The notes below the pieces were generated by a model. That model saw only the letters and a list, made by a program, of their open reading frames with translations. It was not told where the DNA came from and made no database searches. A stretch of 64,000 bases of DNA, from positions 1,261,266 to 1,325,265 of the forward strand of contig SSBO01000002.1 in NCBI GenBank assembly GCA_005281725.1. Direction: 5' to 3'. This DNA comes from Wuchereria bancrofti. Its lineage: Eukaryota > Nematoda > Chromadorea > Rhabditida > Onchocercidae. The position numbers and the translations under genes are program-made. Below are positions 1-17,300 of this stretch, in pieces (the stretch's first letter is position 1; each line of letters opens with the position of its first letter).

Positions 1-191
1 GTTGTCCTAAATTTCTCGCACAAACTGAATTTGTTTCAATTTCATTTGTTGTGGAATCACTCACTGGTCTAATCTCTCATATACAGCAAAGGAGCTATTT
101 TCAGCATGTAGCTTGTTTGTAGTTTATTATCAACATAGTTCTTATTCGTTATATGCCGTAAAATTTTCACTCAAATCATGACTTCTCACAG

Positions 192-348
192 ACTTAACTT
201 CATTGAACTTGCTGGTCACAGAAGAGTTGATACTACTAAGGATTTGGACAGAGATGCGTATTTGATAACTTTCAGTGTTTTTCAACCCGAACGCTTGAAC
301 GGTGGTGCCGAATTACAGTTTATAGATCTGAAGAAGCCGTCCAGCTAG
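192..348 (+). CDS. Possible terminal exon of an unidentified gene
   Basis: After a plausible acceptor (tctcacag, ending at 191) a frame runs about 51 codons to TAG at 346-348. It is richer in charged residues than the surrounding AT-rich noise and contains LNFIELAGHRRVDTT, which faintly recalls the kinesin LxLVDLAGSERxxxT segment. The residues that should follow in a kinesin motor are not there, so I do not name it. The rest of any such gene would lie left of the window or at bases 3-115, where another frame stays open for about 38 codons. It could equally be chance. Confidence 0.2.
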
Positions 349-1022
349 TGTTGTGATGCTTCGAATTGTTCTAAGAATATTTTAATTTTGATGTCAACGC
401 AAGGGCAAATGCTATCATATCCAAAGCCTTTGTTTTCATGTTATCAATCCGCTGGAAGATAACATCTTCAAACTCAGGAAATAATCACTGCTCACCATTT
501 CCGGACTATTTAAATATTTAGTTACTTTTCTTCTCAAAAAGTCGTAAGATTTTCATTCCGGTCTCTCCAAGATTCCTATTTTGCATTTAAATATTATCCC
601 TTTAAATTTGCCATAAATTAAATGTGAATTGAAGGCTAACGAAGATGAGTGGTAGCAGAAACGATGACAGTTAAGTGCGCACAAAAGCGACAAAACATTT
701 TTCTACTCAACGTCACTGTGCATAATTAAGGAAATAAGTACACAAAAGTATAGTGACACACGGGAAAAGATTCAGTCAGTAATAATATTTATTCGTACTT
801 AATTATATATATATCGAAAGAGACGTACTAAATGTCCGTTCTGGACGACAGATGACAATCTTAACTGGGATATAAACATTCTGCAAAACTACGATGCGAC
901 CTGCTTTTAAATTAGGTCCAATTTCAATGTAATAAGCACGTCATTATTGCAAGCCATGCAAATGCCAATGAATGAAGTGAAGAGAAAAATAAATAAGGAA
1001 ATGACAGTCACTGAATCAATAC

Positions 1023-1209
1023 CTTTCCAAACTGAACATTCTAGGCCTCTTAGGCTCAAGGCTTCCCCTTTGGCCTCATATCCTCCAATTAGATAGTAAA
1101 CCACATCAGCAGAAACCAACCGATGACTGTTTCGCTGAGTAACTTTGACATTGTCTGCATAGTTTGAAACACGGAGGATTATTTGTGAGGCGGAGGTAGA
1201 CTTTAGTTG
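1023..1209 (-). CDS. Possible internal or first exon, divergent to mac-1
   Basis: On the minus strand a frame stays open from just after a TAA (1210-1212) to a good donor (AAAG|GTATTG, exon end 1023), giving about 62 codons with ordinary mixed composition, including VKVTQRNSHRLVSADVVYY and GGYEAKGEALSLRGLECS. It has no ATG in frame, so it would need an upstream exon, and that would overlap the mac-1 5' end. Read-through past the donor becomes hydrophobic and looks like intron. I recognise no family. Confidence 0.2.
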
Positions 1210-1291
1210 TTAAGTGTGAGTGGCGAGGTGGTGGGTGTTACTTTTATGAGTCACGTCTGAAGAATTCATTGAAGGCGTGCTTGACGCTGTG

Positions 1292-6101
<4,810 letters not shown>

Positions 6102-6141
6102 GTTTATGTGTAAAACACATTATAAGTGTATGGTTAAATTA

Positions 6142-6147
6142 AATAAA
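6142..6147 (+). terminator. AATAAA polyadenylation signal of mac-1
   Basis: AATAAA lies 41 bases after the mac-1 stop codon, in AT-rich sequence. This distance is typical of compact nematode 3' UTRs. The cleavage site itself cannot be seen. Confidence 0.6.
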
Positions 6148-7766
6148 GCCGTCAAGAATGCGAAGTGAACTAATCGAATTGTTTTCTGCAAAATATTTCT
6201 GCGCGTTTTAGTGGGGACAGAAGAGTGTCTTACAGATTTTGCAAATTTGTTCCTCTATAATTATTGTTTTAACAGATCTTGGAATTCTTCCGTTAGTGGG
6301 ATTCATATGTGGTGTACGGCTTCATATCTGTTCTAAACTGTATATATATTGAGGGAAGAAAAAAATGAAAAGATGCTAGAAGCTAAAAGATTATGAAACA
6401 CTAGCCTCAAATGTTCAACTTTCAACAATTAACTGACGGTAGCATTAACTATTCTATGACAGATTTCGACATACTCACTGCATGAACATAGTTCTTTAAA
6501 TTCCTACACCTAATTTTCTTACTACCCAACCATTTGTAAAAAAAAACCAATTTAGTTTTTTGTTATATAACCCAAAGCCTGGTCTCTCGCAATTTAATTT
6601 GGTATCAGCGGTGGACATGTTTATAGGAATGCATATGTAAAAAATCAAATTTATTAAGAGAAGTTAAGAACTGATAACAAGTGGTATTTATAGAAGGCCA
6701 TTGCCTGCAAAGGAAGAAGTTATCGGATGAGGAATATCTGTATAATCATTTAGGAAATATCGCACTCATTTCCTCCTATATACATTCTTACACATTCAAA
6801 CAAGTTTTGATCACTTTTTTTGCATCATATCTATTTTAAAAGATTCCAAAAAGCAAAGTGGTGCTTCTAGAAATGCTTCTAGGGACAAAAGACCTGAAAT
6901 CATTGAGTAACTCTTCTCTTTTAAATGCAATGAACAATAGATTTCACGTTTTACGTTAATGTCATAAAGCATTTTCTGCCTTTGTAGTCCATTCATGAAT
7001 ATGTAGTTAGGGATGATATGTTCGTTCTCCACTTATCAAAAAATGATTTGGATTGATTAGATGACTCGAATCTGCTTCATTTTCAGTTTCTCATACTCTT
7101 CAAAAATTTTCAGAACCGTTATTGTTTAAGTTTCGTGATGTTTTAAACCGTAAATTCATTCATAATTGAATAATGTAATGCTATTGTAAAATATTACAAC
7201 AAGCTATTCAGTACATAACATTTTAGAATTAGCAGGGTTTTTCATTTCATTTAATACTATGCTGTACGTTTAGACAGCAATCCCTGTGACAGATATTTGT
7301 TATGTCATCGACATATCGCATTTTTTTTAAACATATTTTGTGACATGTTTTCCTCATTTACTTGAAAGTTCTAGCAAGAATATCTCAATGAAACTGAAAC
7401 TGTTCAATTAACGTCAGTAAATCCAAATCAGAAAGATTAAATATATTATCAAACTTTGAAGAACGTAATTTTTGTAGTTTTAGAATTTATTGCTATTGTA
7501 AAAAAAAAAACTTCCATTTTATTGTCTAATATTTAATATTTTACATATTCCAAAAAAAATCCATCACATAATAAGTATAAATTAATTGAATTTTCCTTCA
7601 ATTTATTAATTGGTAATTTGCAAAAATAATTACTATAAAAGTTTATTTTCAAATCATTGATTTCCCTCAGTTTATTGGCATAGCAATTTAACAAATTTTG
7701 AGGACAAACACTGAATAATACTTATTGATGTATGTTTACCGAATGGATGTTGATGTCATATAGTTC
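6148..7766. other. Intergenic, AT-rich, nothing supported
   Basis: Between mac-1 and the next minus-strand content I see only A/T runs and short chance frames. The open frame at 6811-7032 (-) has low-complexity composition and no splice-site support. Confidence 0.5.
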
Positions 7767-8117
7767 TCAAAAGACTAATCCCTTCACGGTCATTGCCGAT
7801 CGTTCTTGCAAGAAGAAAGCACCTCCTGTGCATTTCACTCTCTGTACATCTGTTTCGAGAGGATACAGGTGCCAATCGAGGTGTTTATCAGTTACTACCA
7901 TTATTTTATCAGAACAGCATCCACTGAAGATCCTAACACTATGATACCAACTTATCGGTGCTTGCGCTGTGAATGCTAAATAAATGACACCAAGAGGAAC
8001 CAAACAGGTGACAGAGATGGTAAGTATGAATTTACAAGTGAAAAGGTGCGTAAATTGCTGCATGCTGGATGGATGATAATACTTGGAAATGTGAAAGAAC
8101 AAAAGGCTTCTCATCAT
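7767..8117 (-). CDS. Possible small single-pass membrane protein, unidentified
   Basis: An ATG-started frame of 116 codons sits in a patch visibly richer in GC than its flanks. A stop codon immediately precedes the ATG. The product would have a short N-terminal segment, one hydrophobic span (CKFILTISVTCLVPLGVIYL), then a polar tail with an adjacent Cys pair and a third Cys (YHSVRIFSGCCSDK, HLYPLETDVQRVKC). It lies 490 bases downstream of the stop of the FN3-like paralogue A, on the same strand. I recognise no family. It may be a real intronless gene, an exon of a larger gene, or a conserved non-coding patch that is open by chance. Confidence 0.3.
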   Translation of the reverse strand: MMRSLLFFHISKYYHPSSMQQFTHLFTCKFILTISVTCLVPLGVIYLAFTAQAPISWYHSVRIFSGCCSDKIMVVTDKHLDWHLYPLETDVQRVKCTGGAFFLQERSAMTVKGLVF

Positions 8118-8607
8118 TTAATGACAGTTGGTACTCCTTTAGAGGTGACATGAAGACTAATTCCGATATGATAATTTGTCAGTGTCATTGAAAATGTATA
8201 TATTGATGATTGGAAGGTATAAAGAAATGTTATCCTTGTTATTCATAATCAATGCTAGCAGTTATGCAATTGTTTATTTTAGGACTGAAGTAGGAATGAG
8301 CCTGGAGTAGGCCTTATTGTCACAGAAGGAATCTATTCTGTCATTTGGTTTATTGTGATAATACTGCGAATATTTCACTATCAGTGAATAAAATCTGAAT
8401 ATTTGGATTGTGAGAAATGTCGGAAGTCATTGTAGGCAAATATTACCAGCATAACCTCATTCAGGCAGTTGATCAATCAGAAAGATATGAGAGGATGAAA
8501 GTGTATTCATTAAATAAAATATCTTGGCAATTAAAAATTTATAAATTTCAAGAAGATAGTAGTGAAAAAATGCCTGCAAAGTAATACAAAATACAAAGGT
8601 AGAAATA

Positions 8608-11511
8608 TTATGAGCATTTTACTCTTATCAAAAATACAGAAATAAAAAGATAGAAAGAGATGATACTGTGACTAATGAAAATTGTAGAAGCGGAAGAAGT
8701 GGTAAATCTGTACGGACTCGCTTCCATATCGTACGTTGATAGTTCATAGTCTTTCGTTTTTAATTTTCCTAAATTGAAAAAAAAAAACAGAATACATTGA
8801 CAGTAAAAGAAAAATGAAAATTTGAGGCAAATTTGTTTTATGAAGAGTGACAATTTTAAAAAAATGTTAATAATAATTCATGTTGAAATCTAATTAATTT
8901 AATTTTACATAATTTCAAATCATACCAAAGTAACATTTTTCGATGCTGATACCGGACACGTAACGACCCATAGAAGTATAACCACGCGTAAGTGGTTCCT
9001 CACGAATACATAACTTTCCATATTCCGTGTCGTGTTTTAGAAAGGCGAATAATACGTCGAGATCGGATGATTCACGAAATTGAAATACTTGTGAGCCTAT
9101 TTGAGGTACGCTACCACCTTGCAATGTTGCGATCGTTCTATAATACAAATTATGTAGTTAGTTTGTGTTGTTTTAAAGAATATTTCACTGTTTGCTGCAA
9201 AAGTGCAGAAAAAATGGCTTACACTTAGGAAAAGGAAATCTGTGTGAGAGGACCTTTTGGCTTTCTATTTTATTGATTGTTTACTAAGCTAAGCCATATC
9301 TTTCTTTGAAATTTATAAAAAATCTTGAAAGGCAATAGATACATTTAAGATTTGAACTCTTCACTTTACACCTACTATCTTTTTGTTCAATAAAGGCATT
9401 TTCTGCTAATCAATGCTTCAGCTTTTCAATGAATGATTCGTTTCGAAAATACTTTGTTAATTTTTAATGAATTTTCTCATCTAACATTCCCTTCATTTTA
9501 CTTTTCTTAGAAAAACGTTTCATAGAAAAAGAAAGCAATGGGAAAGGAAAGATTAAGAATTAATGTATAGAATAGAATTAGAACGTCAGTGTGCTTACTT
9601 CTTCTGATTTGTATGAATTTTAAATTGAACTCTTTTTACTCTATCATTTTTCACAAATTTCTTGCATAATTTAATCATTTACTAACCTTCTGAAATAAAC
9701 AACTATCGTTAAAATTTCACCTCATAAGCCAAATGTAAATGGACTTTAAACGGACAAATTTCATACAGTAATGATTGAAATAAATTAGGTAAGAGCATAA
9801 TTTGAACTTAAAAAAAACAAAGCATTTAAATATAAAACTCGATTTACAAATTTCAAAGTCTGTAATTCTTAACAATTTAAGTACATATTTTCCAAAGTCT
9901 TAAGTTGTTAGTACGCATAAAAAATTATTTTGAAGTAATGTTATGTTAGTCATAATAAAATCTGATTGACCAAAAACTTAATAAATTTAAGTCCAAAAAT
10001 TTACTTTACATAAAAAAGCTATGAATTTTTCTAATTCATTATTCGACCAAAGCATGGTAAAATGAAATATATGTCATCGAATTAGTCTTTATCAAAAGAA
10101 GATGCGACATTGATCCGTTCCCTTATTTTTCGCTTTTATATGTTAAACTAGTGAATGATAACCGGACGGCATCCTCAAGGACCGAAACGCTATCAGCAAT
10201 ATTCGATAACGATCAGCCGACACTTTTTGGTGACATTTCTTATGGATTAATCTGACAACCTACTGTTGAAATACGATAAGCAATCAAAAAATACTATTAA
10301 TTCACATAGTTGGTCAATAATGGAGCAAAGCGTAAAAACTGTATTTAATAGTCCGACAATTTCACGGAATTAATAATAATGAGATGTGGTAAATAAGACA
10401 AATAACGAAATTGGAAAAGGATCAGAAAAAAAATGAAAATTTGTTTAATGATATTCGGAAAGATTGCTTTCAAAAGGATAAAGGAGAGAAACACACCTCA
10501 TAGGGAAATTCGTGATGGAGCGAATTTTAAATTGCATCGTAGTTGCCGTAATGTCGATCAGTTCTACATCTTCCACTGTTGTATCCGCACTTTTCCCAAA
10601 TCGATCCAAAGTCCGCAACAACCGACAATCCGTTCCGGTCGTTTCATTATGTCTGTTGAAATTCTCCCACTCTATGCAAATATAATACCATGATTGTTCT
10701 CGTAAATCAGATAAGTACACCTAAACTAATATTATTTTATGTATCCAACAATGTAATAATTTGTTAGTACATCAGAATAATGAAAACGAATTTAAAAATC
10801 AAAATTTTAATTTATTTTAGTTTCCATTCGCTTGACTACTTGTATATTTTCAAGGATTACTAATAGTAATATTTAATAATTGGAAAACTTAATGATGATT
10901 AAACGGATGACCTGTTTGTCCTCCCGAATACTATCCGGATAAAAAACTTTGCTAATAAGCGGTTCGCCTGATTTTAGTGGAATTGCGGAAACGAATAATG
11001 TTGGAATTTGGGTTGGTGAAAGATGGGCCTCCAGAAATGAATTCAATAGAACAATTCGAAAGCCGTGCTTTGTTGTGTCTATAAAATTTATTGCCCTGAA
11101 ATGAAACGATAAAAAAAATTAAATCTTTAAACAACCTAAATCAAACTATTCAATTATCCTTTGCTATTGGAATTTATCTAATTATCTAAAAATTTATCTA
11201 AAAAGTGTGATTGCTTCTATCTAAGGAATAATTTCTTCCTCACACCTTCCCTTTCTCTAATATTAATTAACGTAAAAAAAGAATAAAAACTTTTTAGGAT
11301 CAAAATTTGAGAATGAAAAAATTGAAAAAAAAGAGAAACAATTTTAACCGTAGAGATTAGTGATTTAAAAATTGAAAATCTAGAAGGGAAAGCTTGAAGA
11401 GACGAACCTTGCACTGATGAATATTCGTTGATACTTCGGATTACCATAAACAAAAGTATGAAATACCGACCAAAAAAGAATTATTAATCGAAGAATGAAG
11501 CAGATTGTCAT
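8608..11511 (-). CDS. Secreted two-domain FN3-like protein, paralogue A
   Basis: Exons (minus strand): 11511-11408, 11095-10912, 10720-10497, 9137-8926, 8768-8608; 294 aa. All junctions are GT-AG and keep phase. The ATG opens a signal peptide (MTICFILRLIILFWSVFH), after which the mature chain begins near GNPKYQR. Two fibronectin-III-like units follow. The first ends in YYICIEWENFNRHNETTG with Cys at TDCR; the second has YGKLCIREEP with Cys at IEKCYFGKL. Paired cysteines of this kind occur in FN3 domains of cell-surface LRR proteins. HNET is a possible N-glycosylation site. The tail (FISHSIISFYLFISVFLI) is hydrophobic and ends after a few residues, as in GPI-anchor signals. Extracellular surface location is inferred; I do not recognise the named family. 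Paralogue B at 29088-33017 shares every intron position. Confidence 0.85.
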
Positions 11512-13085
11512 GATGCAATTAATTACCTTCCTAATTTGAATACTGCAAATGTTTCTTTATCAAATAGCATTTCACAAATTCTTTGTCAAAATGATCACAG
11601 AGTAGTTTAAGGTAGATAAATTAGAACTGCTTGTAGTATGGACAATCAGCCTGAAATCATTTTTCAACTGTTTCATTCTTTCTTCATAATTTGTACACTT
11701 TCAATCACTGAGTAATTATAAATTCAACCATGAGATAATGACATTTGTCAATGTGCTAATAATAAATAAAAAATGATTACAAAAAGTAATCGGAATTATA
11801 TAAAGCTTACACTTAATACACCAAAAAATTTAAAAATTATCTTAAAGTTTCGAAAAAGAAAAATTTGTCCTTCAAGAATTTTTCGAGTAAAGCATTTTTT
11901 TTCACTTTATTATCATATTCCGAAAGTATGCATGCAATTATAGACTGTTTGGTCATTTGAAATAGCTCATTTCAGCGGACAATTTCAGAACAAACTTTTC
12001 TATGTTCCATAAGCTAAGAAATTGCATCCAATAGTCATCACTTCAAAATCTTAAAATCATCTTTTTAAATCTTTCTGTTTTTATCACATTAAATTTCATA
12101 TATAAAAAAGTTGAAAAAATACAATTTCATATCGGAATGGAATTAAAAAACAATAAAAAGTTGCAGAAAAAAATTAAAAAGAAAAAACTCAGTCTCGAGA
12201 AGTTTTTTCTCACTTTACGAGGCCATTTGTTGTGCTATTTAATCATTGATATCTAAATTTCGTAAAATAAAAAAAAACTCAAATCTCTCAACTCATTTCA
12301 GTTCTTTTCATTCCCTAAAAAAAATTTCATACCTTTTCTCGGCGCAAGGAACCGATTGGAATGTTAGTAGAAAGAGAGAAGAAGAGAGGGAGAAAGATTT
12401 CAGATAAATTTTTTAGGCAAAAATGAAGCCATCAGTGCTTCTCCACTTTTCAATAGCCGTTTATTTTATGTGAAAAAAAATTATTTTCAGTTTTCTTCTT
12501 CATTCTTCATCCCTTTTCTGTTTTCAATTCTTAATTTCGTTGACATTTGACCTCTCCTCTTTGTTGTTATACTCCTATCTGTCAGTAAACTAGCATTAAA
12601 TTACATTTCTCGGCAAAAACAATTTCATCCCGAAAGAAGCAGAAATCATAGAACTAACAAGCAATACAAAACCACAAAAAAAGTCTGGTTGTTAAAAGTT
12701 TTGTTCAAATTCTTCAGTAATTTATTTAATTCTCTACTTTTTTATTTATTCAGCTTACGAGAAAATTTTCAACTTGATTCTATTAAATTCCACATTCCCC
12801 ATTACTGTTTATTTCACCATTTTTAATTTTAAAAATTTAGGAATAAACAAGATTTTGTTGTCATTCTCTTCAAATTATAAATGATTTAAAATGTTGAATA
12901 AGAATCGACCATTGATTATATTTACTTGGCTAGAAGATTTGAAATACAAAGGTCAAAAGCAGAAGTCTTGATCTCATAATAATGAGAGTGCAGTTTTAAA
13001 GCTTTAATATAATTCTTCAAATTACTTTAATCAAAATATGATAGAAATTAGCACTACTACTTATCTAATATATCAGAATTATAAA

Positions 13086-13118
13086 CTCTCTCTCTTTCCT
13101 TCTTTCTCTCTCTCCCTA
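13086..13118. repeat. CT-rich microsatellite
   Basis: Imperfect CT/CTTT run interrupted by TTCC units. Confidence 0.8.
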
Positions 13119-14310
13119 TTTTTCCTTCTCCTAATCCTCTTGCTTTTACTTATTCAAAAAATATAATTACACTGCATTCATTAATATTAATTCCAAAACC
13201 AATTGAATTTAGTTTAAAAGACTGGAGTTAGGTTTTCAAAAAGTCACAAATCGATTAAAAGTTCAATTATCAAAAAGTTTTCAAACCACTTTGTCATTTG
13301 ATTTGATATGTTATAGTAGAAAAGTAAATAGAAATTAAAAATGCAGAATATCTTAATAGCCTGAAGGCGAAAGAACATTTTCGAAATTTTGGCGAGAGAC
13401 CTGTTTCCTATTATTGCTCAATTTGAAAAGACAACTTATCGAATTTCTAAAAACACATTAATCACAGTGATTGTTATCTCTGAACTCATTTCATTAATTA
13501 ATTTTCCTTATTACTAGATTTTGTCGCAATGAGAGCTTTCTAAAATTAGAAAAGTTTTCAAATGTAACAGAAAGTTTGCAACTTTTCCTGCGGATTCTGA
13601 TAATCAATTTAATTTATAAGGCAATTTGCAGGAAATATGAAAACAAGCAGTACAATAGTGACAGCTTAAAGATTTAGAGTAATAAAACTTTAGGCAAGAA
13701 AGAATTAAATATTTCATGGCTTTTGGTTTTGGTATCAAAAATAAGTTAAGAGAAGAAAAGACAGAGATGATAAAATAAATAAATTAAGGAGAATCTCTCT
13801 ACAAACTTAATCTTATGAAAAGATCACACATCGCATATTTTAAATCATAGAAAAAATTAAGGAAGAAGATTGAATGCTGAATGCGAGATGCCTGACTACT
13901 GGTTTGTTGGCCACAAGTATCATCGCCATATATCTTTGGCCACAATGCCATATTGACCACTTAGTATGTACCCTAATTTCATTTAGCAATTCTATTCCTC
14001 AAGTATTTATGGTTGTTAATACGAAAGATTTATACGACTAACCAATGGACAATATTTTTAGCCAATTCTTTTTCACTTGCAATTAATTTAAGCAGTTTAT
14101 ATTTTCAATTAATATTGTGAATTTTAAATATATATGAGAAATTTGATTATATCATAAATTGCAGTTCTTGGACAAAATTAGAAGTTGCAACAAGGAAAAT
14201 CAATCTATGAGGATTTGATGACTTTATGGCGAATAAAATAAATGAAGCATTTATAGTGCCGAAATGGTTTTGAAATGAAAGTTGCGGACAAACACAGAAA
14301 CATTAATGCA

Positions 14311-14315
14311 TCTTC

Positions 14316-14346
<31 letters not shown>

Positions 14347-14347
14347 T
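14311..14347. repeat. (CT)n microsatellite
   Basis: TC/CT dinucleotide run broken once by CCC, in non-coding DNA. Confidence 0.9.
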
Positions 14348-17300
14348 TACCTTTAGTTATATAAAAAGCTCAAGGAAAAAGAATGCAAAAATGGCATAAA
14401 AAGCAGAAATAAGCTTAAAGAAAGTAGCGATTTAACAGCTTAAAAAGTTAAATTATATTATGAACTTGCAAAATAAAATCACACTATTTACTCCTCTTTC
14501 CTTTTCTCTGCCTTCTTTCCTACATTTTTCTCTCTCTCTCTTCGCTTCTCTCACTTTTCATATATAAGAAATGAATCTTCTAAGAAAATGCTTTTTTACT
14601 TACTTATAGCCTCTTTATGCTGTACTCTGAACAGGAAAAGTTCATTCATTTGTTGTGATAAGGTGAGAAGTGATAAAGAATTAATCAGTTTACATTTGAA
14701 AAGAAAAGATGGAAACGGTGAAGAAAGTGTGTTTAACGATACAATGATAAAAAATGCAAAATGAGAAATTTTTGCTTGCAATGGCTCATTTGCGCATTCA
14801 GTGAAACTGAGATTAGCTAAGCTAAGAAAGATTATCTTAAGCAAAAACAAAAAAACAACGATAGCGACAATAACAATAAGAAATGGCTTTTCTTAATTAG
14901 CTTACAAATTTGTGATATGATAATGTTTTTGAATGAATTGCCCATCTTAACCTTTACTCTTTTTAGGTTCGAATTTATGCAGCAAATCAAAATGAAAGCT
15001 TATTAGATTTGATGACAGGCATAGAATAAAAGAATTCTTTCCTGCCTGAATTCCATCCATTTAGCTAAATGAACTAACAAATCTCCTTGACTCATCTGAA
15101 TTACAAAGTAAGCATTTTAAAAAAAGAAAATTTTCATGGATAGATATGAATAACTTTCAGACTCACATATATATATATAAATGAGAATTTAATAATAAAA
15201 TAGTTATTAATAGATATGCAGCTTTACATTTAAAAGGAATAAAATTAAAATTTAATTTCAACTAAATGAAATCCGTCCTACATATGCTATAAAGAAGTGA
15301 TGACAGGAAAGGCATACGAGATGACAAAATGAATAACGGTAGTAATTATGGAAGAATGCGGGATATATCTTAGGATTGGTGGAAAAGAAAGAATGAAAAG
15401 ATTGAAAAATTAGAAGTGTTGATGAAATCAAGTGAAATCTTCAATTGAAAATGATGAATGAAGCATTTTGAGTTAAAGATTGATTATTAATGAAGTATTA
15501 CATGAATGACACATTGAAATCAGTATATGCAATCAGTAAACAGAAGAAAATAACAAGAATAACAAGAAAAAGAAGAATTAATTATTACTTGAGCATTTCA
15601 TCATCGTTTTTATTCATTACTGATAGGTGCATTTTTATAATAAACTTTAAATTATATCAGTGTAGATTGATTGATGAGCTAATAAGTGTTATCTTTACTG
15701 TCTCACAGAAATATTTCACTTTTCATTTGACTAACACCAATAATGAATATTAGCAAAAAATAAAAACAAACTTAACGATTAATCTGGAGAAAAATTAAAT
15801 AATTGTATTTACATTTAAATTAAAGTAAAACACTGTAGAACTGAATAATTAATATTATAATTACCATGAGAAAAGATAGCAAAATAAATTTAAAAAGTCA
15901 GAATGATTCGGCTTATATGCTGACTCAATAATGCATATGAAATTTAAAGATGAAAGATCGAAAGAAGACAAACCGCTTGAAAAAAATCTAACAGAAGTGA
16001 TTAACATCTATTACAGTTCTAGTTTAACTGACTCATACAAACACTTAAATATTTCCTCTTTTCAATAAAGCGTAATTTTTTCTCTTGCACCTAATACTTA
16101 AATGTTGAACAAATTGAAAATATCTTTTAAAACCAAAGTAATTTGCAGATTCGTAACAAATAATTATAAAATTGAAAGATGGCGGTTAACGATAGTAGCG
16201 TTTGTCGCGACAAATTGAAGGTCAATTGTAAACTTTACGTTAGGGCTTCTTCATATAAACATATTTCTAGCTGATATCTCTAGCAAATTTCCACTAGTTC
16301 CTCACTCGGAAATTAATCTAACTAAAATAGACGAACCGTAAATCGGAGTGGCTGAAATCTACTACTGCTCCGGTTACTTCCATGATAAATGTACATTTTT
16401 CTCTTCTATGAAATTCGATTCGTTCCGGAATGAATGCAAATTGGATAAATCGAATACAAAGTAATCATCAATAAGAAGGAGTATCATTTAATTTAATTTT
16501 CCTCCGGAATGAATGGAAAAAGAAAGAATCAAGACGAGACGAATAGAACAACCAATATTGGAAATGACATCACGAGTGACAGTCATCCTCTAAATATTTT
16601 GTAGCTCGAGTGCTCCTACCCATACTACTTTTTACCAAGTAAATTTTTCCTTAAATTCCTTGTTAATTACCAAAAAAAAAAAAAAAATCTTGACCTAATG
16701 AATAATGTTTTGCATATACTAAGCTAATCATAAGACAAACAAAATTTTGTTAATTTAAGACCAAAATGTTCTAAATTAAGTGTTTGATATGTGATTATTC
16801 AAAAGGTCAGAAGAAACGGTAGTCTAATTCGTCTACTTAATGAATTTATTAATGAATGAAAGACACAAAGCTGTGATATTACTATTAGAGAGATTCTGCA
16901 ATGCATAATACATAGAAGACATAACGCCTTTAATTAAGTCTGATGCAATTAATGAATAAATGAATGAGCAAATGGACAGGTGTTTAATATGGAACCGATG
17001 CAAATTTGCTGTAAAAACGAACGCAGAATTTATTTATAATGAATGAGAGGTGTTGCACCTCCATTTGATTGACATTCAGGAAACGGAAATGGAGAAAAGC
17101 AAGAAATTGAACCTGAAAAGAATAGAAAGGCAAATCGGAACAGTAGAAGAATAAGACAAAGCTGAAGCAGAAGAAATGATTGACAGACGTATAGGTAAAT
17201 TGATGGTTGGCTTGCAAAGGTGCAAAAGCTTGCAAATCTTTTAGATTGCACTAAAAGAATGACAAATATTGAGCTAATGATGTTAGTACAGTCGGTGATG

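Larger units (their letters stand above)
1..1291. other. 5' flank of mac-1; no confident gene
   Basis: No complete gene can be supported here. Two exon-like open frames are listed separately (about 192-348 on + and 1023-1209 on -). The last 80 bases before the mac-1 start contain a 4-codon upstream ORF (ATG at 1246), and an in-frame TGA at 1247-1249 closes the mac-1 frame upstream, so the coding start is not further left unless spliced. Confidence 0.5.

Noticed and set aside
192..348. Kinesin-motor exon
   Set aside because: Only the LNFIELAG segment resembles the kinesin switch II region; the following residues do not continue the motor.
11217..11453. 78-codon frame at the 5' end of paralogue A
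   Set aside because: It is a shifted frame across exon 1 and intron 1; the real frame encodes the signal peptide and GNPKYQR.
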